Source: Bacillota bacterium (GTDB lineage Bacteria; Bacillota; Clostridia; Christensenellales; CAG-138). From it: a stretch of DNA of 15,823 nt. The notes below the pieces were generated by a model that saw nothing but the letters and a program-made list of their open reading frames with translations, did not search any database and was not told the origin of the DNA. Numbering within the stretch: position 1 is the first letter of the stretch; each line of letters starts with the position of its first letter. The stretch lies in the NCBI GenBank assembly GCA_023461495.1, contig JAEYLA010000277.1, positions 1 to 15,823 of the forward strand. Direction: 5' to 3'. This document shows positions 1 through 7,232 of this stretch, one piece after another. The position numbers and the translations under genes were made by a program.

Positions 1-16
1 ATCCCCCACTTTCAAT

Positions 17-75
17 CCGATTTGACGACATGTGCGTCAAATCGGGGGAAAAAATGCCGCCATTAGCGGCATTTT
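17..75. terminator. Two adjacent hairpins, likely end of an upstream gene
   Basis: The first hairpin pairs 17-27 with 35-45 (11 bp, arms CCGATTTGACG and CGTCAAATCGG). The second pairs 51-60 with 66-75 (AAAATGCCGC and GCGGCATTTT, 5-base loop). The second has the A-rich and T-rich stem ends typical of a bidirectional intrinsic terminator. No gene for them to terminate lies inside the window on the left, so they probably close a gene ending before position 1. The pairing is read directly; terminator function is inferred. Confidence 0.6.
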
Positions 76-89
76 AACCCGCAGAAGAC

Positions 90-122
90 CCATCGATAAA
101 GTCCGCAGGACTTTGTCGATGG
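90..122. other. 15-bp hairpin of unknown role
   Basis: Positions 90-104 pair with 108-122 around the 3-base loop GCA, giving 15 pairs with one G-T wobble (97/115). No T-run follows it, so it is not an ordinary terminator. It sits between two terminator-like hairpins and may be part of a transcript end or a small structured RNA. Confidence 0.5.
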
Positions 123-126
123 CCTG

Positions 127-155
127 AATGCCCGGCAGTTTGCCGGGCATTTTTC
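127..155 (+). terminator. Intrinsic terminator
   Basis: AATGCCCGGCA at 127-137 pairs perfectly with TGCCGGGCATT at 141-151 around a 3-base loop, followed by a T-run (150-154). This is a textbook rho-independent terminator for rightward transcription. From here to 329 I see no gene: the stretch is AT-rich and holds weak promoter-like matches (TTAATT at 237-242, TATATA at 259-264) and an imperfect dyad GGTTG...CAACC at 281-303. Confidence 0.75.
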
Positions 156-329
156 ATATGTTCCTTAAAGACCATATATTTATGGAAAGCCGTTGTGTTT
201 GTGCTCTCCGTCCCACATAATTTACCGCAGAAACAGTTAATTTATAGCAACTGGCGTTTATATATGGTAATCTTGATTTAGGTTGTATCTATATACAGCA
301 ACCGTATTTTCAGGAGAAATTATTGATAT

Positions 330-1463
330 GTGGGGTATGTTCCTTTGAAAAGAACAAGAATATTCCCGTTCGCCGCTGTGCTGATTGTGGCGCTGTTGTT
401 TTCTGCCTGTTCATACACGCCTTCGCAGGGCGGCATATCTGCCACTCCATCCCCATCCATCTTATCCCCCTCCCCGGGACAGATTTATTTATACGGGGAA
501 CGGCACGGCGTGGAAAAAATATTGGATCGGGAATTCGCGTTATGGTACGAATACTACCACAACGAGGGTATGCGTCACCTATTTATTGAAAACGCGTACT
601 ATACCGCAGAATTTTTAAACATATGGATGCAGTCGGACAGCGATGATATCCTGGAGGAACTATATCGTAACTGGACCGGCACTAAAGCGCACAATCCCTA
701 TACAAAGCCATTTTTTCAGAAAATAAAAAATGAATGCCCCGAAACGGTTTTCCACGGCACAGATGTTGGGCACCAGCACCAGACTATCGGGAAACAATTT
801 TTGAAGTATCTTGAAAGCAACAACATGGAAGGCTCCGAGCAATATGTATTGGCGCAGGAAGCGATTGAGCAAGGCAGGTATTATTACGAACATTCCGATG
901 AAGCATACCGCGAAAATAAAATGGCGGAGAACTTTATCCGCGAATATGACGGCTTAAGCGGCATTAAGATTATGGGGATATATGGCGGAGCGCACACGGG
1001 CCTTGACGCTATGGACTATACAGGTTCCGTCCCCTGCATGGCAAATCAATTAAAGGCGTATTACGGCGATATTATCCAGTCGGAAAATTTAGCCTGGTTA
1101 GCGGAAGACACGCAAGACTCAGCCCGGTTAGCGAAAGTTATGGAACCGTACAGAGTGGACACCATAAAAGTCAATGAAAAGAACTATGAGGCGTCGTATT
1201 TTGGAAAACAAGAATTAAACGGATTCAGAGATAACGTCTGCCGGGAATTTTGGCGCCTGGAAAACGCGTATGACGATTTTAAAAATTGTCCGAAACCAGG
1301 AGATGTATTGCCGTATAACAATTACCCGATGTTAATAGAAACCGGCGAAGTTTTTGTGATAGACTATACAAAGACAGACGGCTCTGTCGCAAGAAAGTTC
1401 TACCGCTCGGATGGAAATACCTGGAGCAGTATGGCCACAACAGAAGAATTCACAGCGAATTAA
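330..1463 (+). CDS. Lipoprotein, ChaN/TraB/erythromycin-esterase-like
   Basis: Predicted membrane-anchored lipoprotein of about 377 residues. A basic stretch (KRTR, 7-10) and a hydrophobic segment lead to the lipobox FSAC, with lipidated Cys27, then a Ser/Pro-rich linker (about 28-50). The body has GERHG (56-60), FIEN (85-88), RENKMAEN (194-201) and YGGAHTG (218-224). This spacing of an early GE.H, a middle R...MAEN and a late G..H recalls the ChaN/TraB/Tiki and erythromycin-esterase superfamily, whose members are hydrolases or haem-binding proteins; the substrate here is unknown. The start is uncertain: GTG 330 is 13 bases from AGGAG (312-316), while TTG 345 would give a typical signal peptide beginning MKRTRIF. 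It is a single gene with no terminator seen behind it, and looks less GC-rich than the genes to its right. The lipoprotein call is firm; the family is moderate. Confidence 0.72.
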   Translation: MGYVPLKRTRIFPFAAVLIVALLFSACSYTPSQGGISATPSPSILSPSPGQIYLYGERHGVEKILDREFALWYEYYHNEGMRHLFIENAYYTAEFLNIWMQSDSDDILEELYRNWTGTKAHNPYTKPFFQKIKNECPETVFHGTDVGHQHQTIGKQFLKYLESNNMEGSEQYVLAQEAIEQGRYYYEHSDEAYRENKMAENFIREYDGLSGIKIMGIYGGAHTGLDAMDYTGSVPCMANQLKAYYGDIIQSENLAWLAEDTQDSARLAKVMEPYRVDTIKVNEKNYEASYFGKQELNGFRDNVCREFWRLENAYDDFKNCPKPGDVLPYNNYPMLIETGEVFVIDYTKTDGSVARKFYRSDGNTWSSMATTEEFTAN

Positions 1464-1643
1464 GTTGAAATAGGGCCTTCCTTCCGATGGACTGCCCACA
1501 TCGCGCTGCGGCTTTATTTGTTGCCTTCAAGAAGCAAATCCTTTCGCTTTGATCTGCTAAGAAGCCTTGACTTCTCTATAATATTGTTATACAGAAATGT
1601 TTATCTGGCGTGCAGGCGGTATTGAAGGAAACGCGCAGGAATG

Positions 1644-1679
1644 CTATATTGAATATAGTACAATGTAATAATTTTACAT
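1644..1679 (+). promoter_or_regulatory. Two tandem palindromes before the ADP-ribosylglycohydrolase
   Basis: CTATATT-G-AATATAG at 1644-1658 is a perfect 15-base palindrome. Directly after it, ATGTAA (1663-1668) and TTACAT (1674-1679) form a second dyad with a 5-base spacer. Between them lies TACAAT (1659-1664), a possible -10 box. Such dyads around a -10 are typical of transcription-factor operators. I do not recognise the regulator, and no good -35 box is visible at the right distance. Confidence 0.45.
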
Positions 1680-1698
1680 ACTGCAGAGGTGGAAATTG

Positions 1699-2718
1699 AT
1701 GAAGGAGCGCTTTGTTGCATGCCTGATGGGCGGCGCAATGGGTGACGCGCTTGGCTATACCGTGGAGTTTATGGATATGGGACAGATCCAAAGCTGGTTT
1801 GGTCCCATGGGCATTACGGAACTGCAACTTGAAAGCAAGTCCCAAAAAGCCGTGATCTCCGACGATACCCAGATGACGCTGTTTACGCTCGACGGCCTTA
1901 TCTGGGCGCATACGCTGTCCACACCCTATCTTTCGGGGCTGTATCCCTCCTATTTGCGGTGGCTGTATACCCAGACGGGAAATACGGCCCATCCGGAGGT
2001 GCTGGACCTGCAGGCGCACGAACAGAACGGCAGCATCCTGCAGCAGCAGGCGCTTTTTGTGCGACGCGCGCCGGGTGTAACCTGCTTGAACGCGCTGCGC
2101 GGCGGCACCATGGGCACCATGGCCGAGCCTGTCAACAATTCCAAGGGCTGCGGCGGGGTCATGCGCGTATCGCCCATCGGCCTGTTTTTGCACAACGACC
2201 CCTCCTATGCGTTCCGCATCGCAGCGGAGGCCGCAGCCATCACCCACGGGCACCCGACGGGCTATCTGGCGGCGGGTGCATTTGCCGCGATGATCGCGTT
2301 TTTGCTCAACAGCGCCTCACTTTTAGAAGCCAGCTCCGAAGTGCAGCGCCTGCTCCGGCGTTATCCCGGCCATGAGGAAACCACGGCAGCAATTTTAAAA
2401 GCGTGCGAGCTTGCGGAGTCCGGTACCGCGTCCGAGCATGCCATCCGGATGTTGGGCTTAGGGTGGACGGCGGAAGAGGCTCTTTCCATCGGCCTTTACT
2501 GTGCGCTTAAGGCCCGCTCGTTTGCCCGAGCGCTTATCATGGCCGTCAACCACGATGGAGACAGCGACTCTACCGGCGCCATCTGCGGCAGCATCTTAGG
2601 CGTCATGGGCAATGATCTGCCCGCCAACTGGGAAGGCAAGCTGGAGTTTGCAGCCTACATTACAGAGCGTGCACAGGGGCTCGCCCGCGCCCGCACACAG
2701 CCCTTCTATCAATCGTGA
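1699..2718 (+). CDS. ADP-ribosylglycohydrolase (DraG/ARH family)
   Basis: Cytoplasmic enzyme of 339 residues, predicted to cleave ADP-ribose from proteins or related ADP-ribosyl compounds using two metal ions, normally magnesium. The N-terminus has GGAMGDALG (about 11-19). SDDTQMT (54-60) is the family's first metal-binding motif and DGDSDSTG (286-293) the second; NNSKGCGGVMR and THGHPTG lie between them as expected. Length is normal for a single-domain member. ATG 1699 is chosen because AGGTGG (1687-1692) lies 6 bases upstream; a TTG one codon earlier is less likely. No ADP-ribosyltransferase or nitrogenase gene is nearby, so the substrate is unknown. It appears to be a single-gene unit with a terminator behind it. 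Family call firm. Confidence 0.93.
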   Translation: MKERFVACLMGGAMGDALGYTVEFMDMGQIQSWFGPMGITELQLESKSQKAVISDDTQMTLFTLDGLIWAHTLSTPYLSGLYPSYLRWLYTQTGNTAHPEVLDLQAHEQNGSILQQQALFVRRAPGVTCLNALRGGTMGTMAEPVNNSKGCGGVMRVSPIGLFLHNDPSYAFRIAAEAAAITHGHPTGYLAAGAFAAMIAFLLNSASLLEASSEVQRLLRRYPGHEETTAAILKACELAESGTASEHAIRMLGLGWTAEEALSIGLYCALKARSFARALIMAVNHDGDSDSTGAICGSILGVMGNDLPANWEGKLEFAAYITERAQGLARARTQPFYQS

Positions 2719-2737
2719 CCTATCCTACCGTGAACTG

Positions 2738-2767
2738 GCCGCCTTCCCAAAATGGGGCGGCTTTTTT
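2738..2767 (+). terminator. Intrinsic terminator after the ADP-ribosylglycohydrolase
   Basis: GCCGCC at 2738-2743 pairs with GGCGGC at 2756-2761 and is followed by TTTTTT (2762-2767). The stop codon of the upstream gene is 20 bases before it. Confidence 0.85.
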
Positions 2768-2814
2768 ATACCGCAAATTGTATATTCGCTATTGCCGAAA
2801 ATTTATTCTGTAAT

Positions 2815-2858
2815 AACGAATATAAATCGTTGTCCGCACAAAAGAATAATGATACCAT
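2815..2858 (+). promoter_or_regulatory. Promoter with overlapping dyad before the molybdenum genes
   Basis: TTGTCC (2830-2835) and TACCAT (2853-2858) are 17 bases apart, and TGA just before TACCAT gives an extended -10. A dyad AACGA-N7-TCGTT (2815-2831) touches the -35 box. This arrangement would suit a repressor site for the molybdenum operon. It does not match the classical ModE site well, so the regulator is unknown. Boxes are read directly; function is inferred. Confidence 0.4.
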
Positions 2859-2894
2859 AAATGAAATACAGCAATCCGCCTATGAGGTTTCGAT

Positions 2895-3932
2895 ATGAAA
2901 AAACTCCGTACAGAGGATGCTTTGGGACAAGCCCTTTGCCATGATATCACCGCCATCACGAACGGCAAGCAGAGCGCTCTCTTCAAAAGAGGGCATGTTC
3001 TTTGTAAAGACGATGTGGAGGCACTTCTCAATATCGGAAAAGAGCATGTTTTTGTCTGGGATCCGGAAGCCGACGAAGTGCATGAAGAGGAAGCGGCGTT
3101 CCTTGTCACCAGGCTTGCCGCAGGCCCCAACAGTTCCTATACAGGTCCGTCCCAGGGCAAGTACGTCCTCCAGGCAGAGACGGACGGTTTGCTGCGCGTC
3201 AATGCGAAGGGACTGCTTTGTATCAACCGCGTGCCGGATTATACCATCGCAAGCCTGCCTGACCGCATGCCGGTAAAGCGAGGCATGCAGCTTGCGGGCA
3301 TCCGCATTGTTCCGCTTGTCACAAAAAGGGCGCATGCGGAGGAAGCCGTGCGGATTGCAGAGGCCCACGCGCCGCTGTTCACAGTCAAACCTTACCGCCC
3401 GCTCAAGGTCGGTATTATTATCACCGGCGGTGAAATTTATTACGGACGGCGGCAGGATGCGTTTGAACCCGTGCTGCGCAAGAAACTATGTCCCTACGGC
3501 GCGCAAATTTTAGGCGTCACGAAGTGTCCGGATGAACTTCCGCCGATTATGGAAGCGCTCTCCATCTATTTGTCGCAGGGTGCGGAGCTTGTGCTCTTCA
3601 CCGGCGGCATGAGCGTTGACCCGGACGATCTGACCCCAACCGCGATACGTCAAAGCGGGGCTGCGCTTGTACGGCAGGGCATGCCCATGCAGCCCGGCAA
3701 CATGCTGACCATTGCCTACCTTGGCGATATACCGCTCATCGGCATCCCAAGCGCCGCGATACACGCAAAGACCACAAGCCTTGATCTGTTTCTGCCCCGC
3801 ATCTTCGCCGGAGAGCGCATTGTGGAAAGCGATATGCGCGATGTCGGCGAAGGCGGCTTCTGCTTAAACTGTGAGGTCTGCCATTATCCCATCTGTTTTT
3901 TGGGCAGGAGCCCCTACCCGCACGACGCGTAA
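2895..3932 (+). CDS. Molybdopterin-binding protein (MoeA/MoCF-domain type)
   Basis: Cytoplasmic protein of 345 residues, likely acting in molybdenum-cofactor synthesis or handling. The N-terminal part carries GQALCHDIT (11-19), as in the MoeA-related proteins of Clostridia. The MoCF_biosynth domain (about 170-305) has ITGGE (176-180), FTGGMSVDPDDLTP (235-248), MQPGN (265-269) and GIPSAA (283-288). These parallel the molybdopterin-binding loops of MoeA and MogA, but the sequence is shorter than full MoeA. The tail has four cysteines (323, 326, 329, 334; C-x2-C-x2-C-x4-C) that could hold zinc or an iron-sulfur cluster. ATG follows TGAGG (2882-2886). modA starts about 50 bases downstream in the same direction, supporting a shared molybdenum role. 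The domain is certain; the exact reaction is not. Confidence 0.85.
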   Translation: MKKLRTEDALGQALCHDITAITNGKQSALFKRGHVLCKDDVEALLNIGKEHVFVWDPEADEVHEEEAAFLVTRLAAGPNSSYTGPSQGKYVLQAETDGLLRVNAKGLLCINRVPDYTIASLPDRMPVKRGMQLAGIRIVPLVTKRAHAEEAVRIAEAHAPLFTVKPYRPLKVGIIITGGEIYYGRRQDAFEPVLRKKLCPYGAQILGVTKCPDELPPIMEALSIYLSQGAELVLFTGGMSVDPDDLTPTAIRQSGAALVRQGMPMQPGNMLTIAYLGDIPLIGIPSAAIHAKTTSLDLFLPRIFAGERIVESDMRDVGEGGFCLNCEVCHYPICFLGRSPYPHDA

Positions 3933-3983
3933 AGCGTACCTAAAAAAACGCTATATCACTTTACCATTAAAGGAGGATTCCCC

Positions 3984-4829
3984 ATGAAACGTACCGCCCT
4001 GTTTGCCGTGCTGCTCGCACTTCTGCTGGCGTTTTCCGCATGCGCGGCGCCCGCCCCCGCGGCAACCCCCGTACCGGAAGCCACCGTTGCGCCCACCGCG
4101 ACGCCTGAACCCACGCCCGAGCCCACGCCCGAACCGGTTGAACTCTATGTGTCCGCCGCGGCGAGCCTGACAGACGTGTTAACGGAAATTGCCAACGGCT
4201 ATACGGCCGTGGCGCCCAACGTGAAGATCATCTTCAACTTCGATTCTTCCGGCACCCTGCAGACGCAGATTGAAGAAGGCGCGCCCGCCGACATCTTCTT
4301 CTCGGCAGCGCAGAAGCAGATGAATGCCCTGAAAGAAAAGCAGTTGACGGTGGATGAGACCATCAAAAACATGCTCATCAACAAGGTCGTGATGATCGTC
4401 CCCGTTAACAGCGATAAGGAGATCACGAGCTTTGAAGACGTCACCACCGACAAGGTGAAGATGATCGCCGTGGGGGAAGCTTCCGTACCTGTCGGCCAGT
4501 ATACCGAGGAAGTCTACACCACGCTTGGCACCTGGGATGCCGTCCAGAAAAAAGCAAACTTCGGCACCAACGTGCGCAACGTCCTCGCCTGGGTAGAATC
4601 CGGCGATGTGGACTGCGGCGTTGTCTACGCAACGGACGCAGCCACGACCGATCTTGTCAAGATTGTAGCTGAAGCGCCCGAGGGCAGCCATAAGCCCGTT
4701 GTGTATCCAGCAGCCGTGCTTAAGAATGCGGCGCATCCCGAAGAAGCCAAAGCGTTCTTGGATTACCTTTCCGGCGCTGAATCCACCGCAGCTTTCGAGG
4801 CCGCAGGGTTCACCATCTACCAGGGCTAA
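3984..4829 (+). CDS. modA: Molybdate ABC transporter, substrate-binding lipoprotein ModA
   Basis: Captures molybdate (possibly tungstate) outside the membrane and delivers it to ModB. Of 281 residues, 1-20 form a lipoprotein signal peptide ending in AFSAC with lipidated Cys20. A proline/threonine/glutamate linker follows (about 21-52) with TPEP repeats encoded by near-identical 12-base units. The binding domain starts at ELYVSAAASLTDVL; the AAASL motif (58-62) and DSSGTL (87-92) supply serines that bind the oxyanion, and EGAPADIFFSA (98-108) is typical of ModA. AGGAGG (3971-3976) is 7 bases before the ATG. modB follows after a hairpin. Family call firm; molybdate versus tungstate cannot be decided from motifs alone. 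Confidence 0.94.
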   Translation: MKRTALFAVLLALLLAFSACAAPAPAATPVPEATVAPTATPEPTPEPTPEPVELYVSAAASLTDVLTEIANGYTAVAPNVKIIFNFDSSGTLQTQIEEGAPADIFFSAAQKQMNALKEKQLTVDETIKNMLINKVVMIVPVNSDKEITSFEDVTTDKVKMIAVGEASVPVGQYTEEVYTTLGTWDAVQKKANFGTNVRNVLAWVESGDVDCGVVYATDAATTDLVKIVAEAPEGSHKPVVYPAAVLKNAAHPEEAKAFLDYLSGAESTAAFEAAGFTIYQG

Positions 4830-4877
4830 GCGATCGCCTGACAGGCTTTTGCAAACCGGAAATCCATGATATGCTTA

Positions 4878-4903
4878 TGCCCAACAGTGTATTCTGTTGG
4901 GCA
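4878..4903 (+). other. Hairpin between modA and modB
   Basis: TGCCCAACAG (4878-4887) pairs perfectly with CTGTTGGGCA (4894-4903) around a 6-base loop. No T-run follows, so full termination is unlikely. In ABC-transporter operons such a hairpin often protects the 3' end of the binding-protein message, giving more ModA than ModBC; that role here is inferred. Confidence 0.65.
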
Positions 4904-4966
4904 ATTCCATTTGATACGAACTCCAAAGACCCACAATGATGATCATTTTCTACGGAGGATGAAGGA

Positions 4967-5638
4967 ATGGACCTCTCCCCGCTGTACATCTCCATGAAGG
5001 TATCCCTGGCCGCCACGGTATTCACGTTTTTCCTCGGACTGTTCGCCGCGTGGAAGGTCGTAAAGCTCAAACGCCTGCAGGGGCTGCTCGACGGTATCTT
5101 TACGCTTCCGATGGTGCTGCCGCCCACCGTGGTGGGTTTTTTCCTGCTGCTGCTGTTCGGAAAAAACGGGCTGCTGGGGCAGACTCTTGAACGGCTGGCG
5201 CTTTCCGTCGTGTTCACCTGGGAAGGGGCCGTCATTGCCTCTGCCGTCGTCGCCTTTCCGCTGATGTACCGCACGGCGCGCGGCGCGTTTGAGCAGATGG
5301 ACCAGACGCTCATCTATGCCGCACGCACGCTGGGCATCCCGGAATATAAGATTTTCTGGAACATCATTCTCCCCTCCTGCTGGCCCGGCATCGCCGCGGG
5401 CACAGTGCTTGCCTTTGCGCGGGCGCTGGGGGAATTCGGCGCAACGGCCATGCTTGCGGGCAACATCCCCGGAAAGACCCAGACCATGTCGCTTGCCATC
5501 TATTCCGCAGTGCAGGGCAACAACCGGGAAAAGGCCTACCTCTGGGTAGCGATTATTATGGCAATTTCGCTGTTGACCCTGCTTTTGATGAATTATTGGA
5601 CGGGTTACCAGCAGCGCGCCCGGAAACGGATGGTGTAG
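4967..5638 (+). CDS. modB: Molybdate ABC transporter permease ModB
   Basis: Inner part of the molybdate importer, 223 residues with about five membrane helices, the usual ModB length. Hydrophobic segments lie near 12-32, 44-66, 84-104, 139-160 and 192-210. The cytoplasmic EAA-type loop that contacts the ATPase is at about 118-138 (AARTLGIPEYKIFWNIILP). The stretch ALGEFGATAMLAGNIPGKTQ (153-172) is highly characteristic of ModB/CysT-type permeases. GGAGG (4954-4958) is 8 bases before the ATG. modC begins one base after this gene's TAG, so the two are probably translationally coupled. Confidence 0.95.
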   Translation: MDLSPLYISMKVSLAATVFTFFLGLFAAWKVVKLKRLQGLLDGIFTLPMVLPPTVVGFFLLLLFGKNGLLGQTLERLALSVVFTWEGAVIASAVVAFPLMYRTARGAFEQMDQTLIYAARTLGIPEYKIFWNIILPSCWPGIAAGTVLAFARALGEFGATAMLAGNIPGKTQTMSLAIYSAVQGNNREKAYLWVAIIMAISLLTLLLMNYWTGYQQRARKRMV

Positions 5639-5639
5639 T

Positions 5640-6689
5640 ATGCTTGAAGTCAGCATCAAAAAGCGGCTGGGCAGTTTTTGCCTGAACGTTTCTTTTACCG
5701 CAGAGAATGAAATCTTCGCGCTCTTGGGCGCTTCGGGCTGCGGCAAAAGCATGACGCTCAAATGCATCGCGGGCATTGAAAAGCCGGATGAGGGGCGTAT
5801 TGTGCTTGACGGCCGCGTACTCTTCGACTCCAAGGCCCGTATTGACCTGCCGTCGCAGCAACGGCACGTAGGGTACCTGTTCCAGAGCTACGCGCTCTTC
5901 CCGCATATGACGGTGCGGCAAAACATTGCTTCGGGCATCCATCATGCCGCAAAAGCCGCGCGCGAGGAGAAGGTAGATGAAAAGATCAGAAGCTTTTACC
6001 TTACGGGTATGGAAGAAAAGCTCCCGCACCAGCTGTCCGGCGGGCAGCAGCAGCGCGTGGCGCTTGCGCGCATCTTCGCCAGCGAACCGCAGCTGTTGAT
6101 GCTGGATGAACCGTTCTCGGCGCTCGACAGCTATCTGCGCTGGCAGCTCGAACAGGAGCTGCAGACCACTTTAGAGTCCTTCCCCGGCACCACGCTGTTT
6201 GTCTCCCACAACCGGGACGAGGTGTACCGGCTGTGCCAGTCCGTCTGCCTCATCGACAATGGCAGAAGCGAGGACATCAGCTCCGTGCGCGGGTTATTTG
6301 AACACCCGGAGACGCTTTCCGCGGCCCTGCTTTCGGGCTGCAAAAATTATTCCCGCGTGGAACAGCGGGACGGCGGGCTCTACGCGCTCGACTGGGGCGC
6401 GCAATTGCGCGTTGCGGGCGATATTCCTCCCGAGACCCGGTATGTGGGCATCCGCGCACACTTTGTGTCACAAAAAAACGGCGGGGAAAACCTGCTCCCC
6501 TGCCGCATCCTGCGCGTTGTGGACGATGTGTTCGGTACGATCCTGACCCTACAGCCCGAACACGCCGCAGAGGATACGGATTTTTCCCGCATCCGCATGG
6601 AACTGCCAAAAGCGGAGGCAAAAGGTCTCCTTCCCGGCGGCAGCATCACCGTCTGCCTTCCGCCAGAAGACCTTCTCTTGCTGCGCTAA
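5640..6689 (+). CDS. modC: Molybdate ABC transporter ATP-binding protein ModC
   Basis: ATPase that powers molybdate import, 349 residues. Walker A is GASGCGKS (30-37), the Q-loop FQSYALFPHMT (81-91), the ABC signature LSGGQ (132-136), Walker B LLMLDE (152-157), the D-loop SALD (160-163) and the switch histidine His190. After about residue 235 comes an accessory domain (about 240-349), at the place where ModC proteins carry a molybdate-binding TOBE domain; here it is divergent but of fitting length. The start codon is one base after the modB stop, with GGATGG (5628-5633) as a modest ribosome site. The gene ends 6 bases from the convergent moaB stop with no visible terminator between. Paralogues for sulfate or iron are excluded mainly by the modA-modB context. 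Confidence 0.93.
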   Translation: MLEVSIKKRLGSFCLNVSFTAENEIFALLGASGCGKSMTLKCIAGIEKPDEGRIVLDGRVLFDSKARIDLPSQQRHVGYLFQSYALFPHMTVRQNIASGIHHAAKAAREEKVDEKIRSFYLTGMEEKLPHQLSGGQQQRVALARIFASEPQLLMLDEPFSALDSYLRWQLEQELQTTLESFPGTTLFVSHNRDEVYRLCQSVCLIDNGRSEDISSVRGLFEHPETLSAALLSGCKNYSRVEQRDGGLYALDWGAQLRVAGDIPPETRYVGIRAHFVSQKNGGENLLPCRILRVVDDVFGTILTLQPEHAAEDTDFSRIRMELPKAEAKGLLPGGSITVCLPPEDLLLLR

Positions 6690-6695
6690 ATTGCT

Positions 6696-7211
6696 TTACT
6701 GCCCTACCGGGCGCGCGCACTCATACGTATCGCCGCGCAGCGTCTGTACGGCATGCGCAAGCACCGGCAAAATGACCTCCATGCATTCCATCACCGCTTT
6801 GGGGCTGCCGGGCAGGTTTACAATCAGCGTCTGTCCGCGGATGCCCGCCGCAGCGCGGGAAAGCATGGCGCGGTTGGTCTTCTGCATGCTGTAGGCGCGC
6901 ATGGCCTCGGGGATACCGGGAACAGCGCGCTCCACCACCTGCATCGTGGCCTCGGGCGTAACGTCCCGCGGGGCAAAGCCCGTGCCGCCGCTGGTGAAAA
7001 TCACATCCGCCCCCCCCGCGTCGCAAACATTGCGGAGGTAGCTCACAATCTCTTCTTTTTCATCCGGCAGAATTGTTGTGGAAACCACTTTTGCATGGTC
7101 TTTTAACAACTGCTCGAGCGCGGGGCCGCTTTTGTCCTCCCGCTCGCCGCGAAAGCTTTTGTCGCTCAAAATCAAAATCGCGGCGCGGATGGGCTGCATG
7201 GACTCTTGCAT
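6696..7211 (-). CDS. Molybdenum cofactor biosynthesis protein MoaB/MogA
   Basis: Predicted molybdopterin adenylyltransferase of 171 residues, which activates molybdopterin with ATP before molybdate insertion. ILILSDKSFRGEREDKSGP (12-30) is the family opening. TSGGTG (73-78) with PRDVTPEA (81-88) forms the nucleotide and pterin site, including Asp83. NLPGSPKA (132-139) is the second conserved loop. The frame is open up to 7319, but ATG 7211 is preferred: on the minus strand AAGGAGGAGG lies just 5 bases before it, and upstream codons run through a palindromic repeat. MoaB and MogA share these motifs and cannot be separated here. It is transcribed toward modC, so it is not in the modABC transcript. 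Confidence 0.92.
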   Translation of the reverse strand: MQESMQPIRAAILILSDKSFRGEREDKSGPALEQLLKDHAKVVSTTILPDEKEEIVSYLRNVCDAGGADVIFTSGGTGFAPRDVTPEATMQVVERAVPGIPEAMRAYSMQKTNRAMLSRAAAGIRGQTLIVNLPGSPKAVMECMEVILPVLAHAVQTLRGDTYECARPVGQ

Positions 7212-7232
7212 GGGTTCCTCCTCCTTGCAAAG

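Noticed and set aside
1464..1695. Small gene or terminator between the lipoprotein and ADP-ribosylglycohydrolase genes
   Set aside because: No convincing frame with a ribosome site and no stem with a T-run was found; only promoter- and operator-like sequence near 1644-1692.
1576..2253. Open frame on the minus strand across the ADP-ribosylglycohydrolase
   Set aside because: It is opposite a gene with all family motifs and shows no family features of its own.
2768..2894. Possible molybdenum-cofactor riboswitch before the MoeA-like gene
   Set aside because: The region is short and AT-rich and lacks the multi-stem structure expected; only a promoter and dyad are visible.
3949..3956. CGCTATAT resembling a ModE half-site before modA
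   Set aside because: The second half-site is missing at the expected distance; an 8-base match alone is not enough.
4943..5833. Long open frame on the minus strand across modB and the start of modC
   Set aside because: It is antisense to strongly supported modB and modC, has low-complexity, basic composition and no recognisable motif; it arises from GC-rich codon bias.
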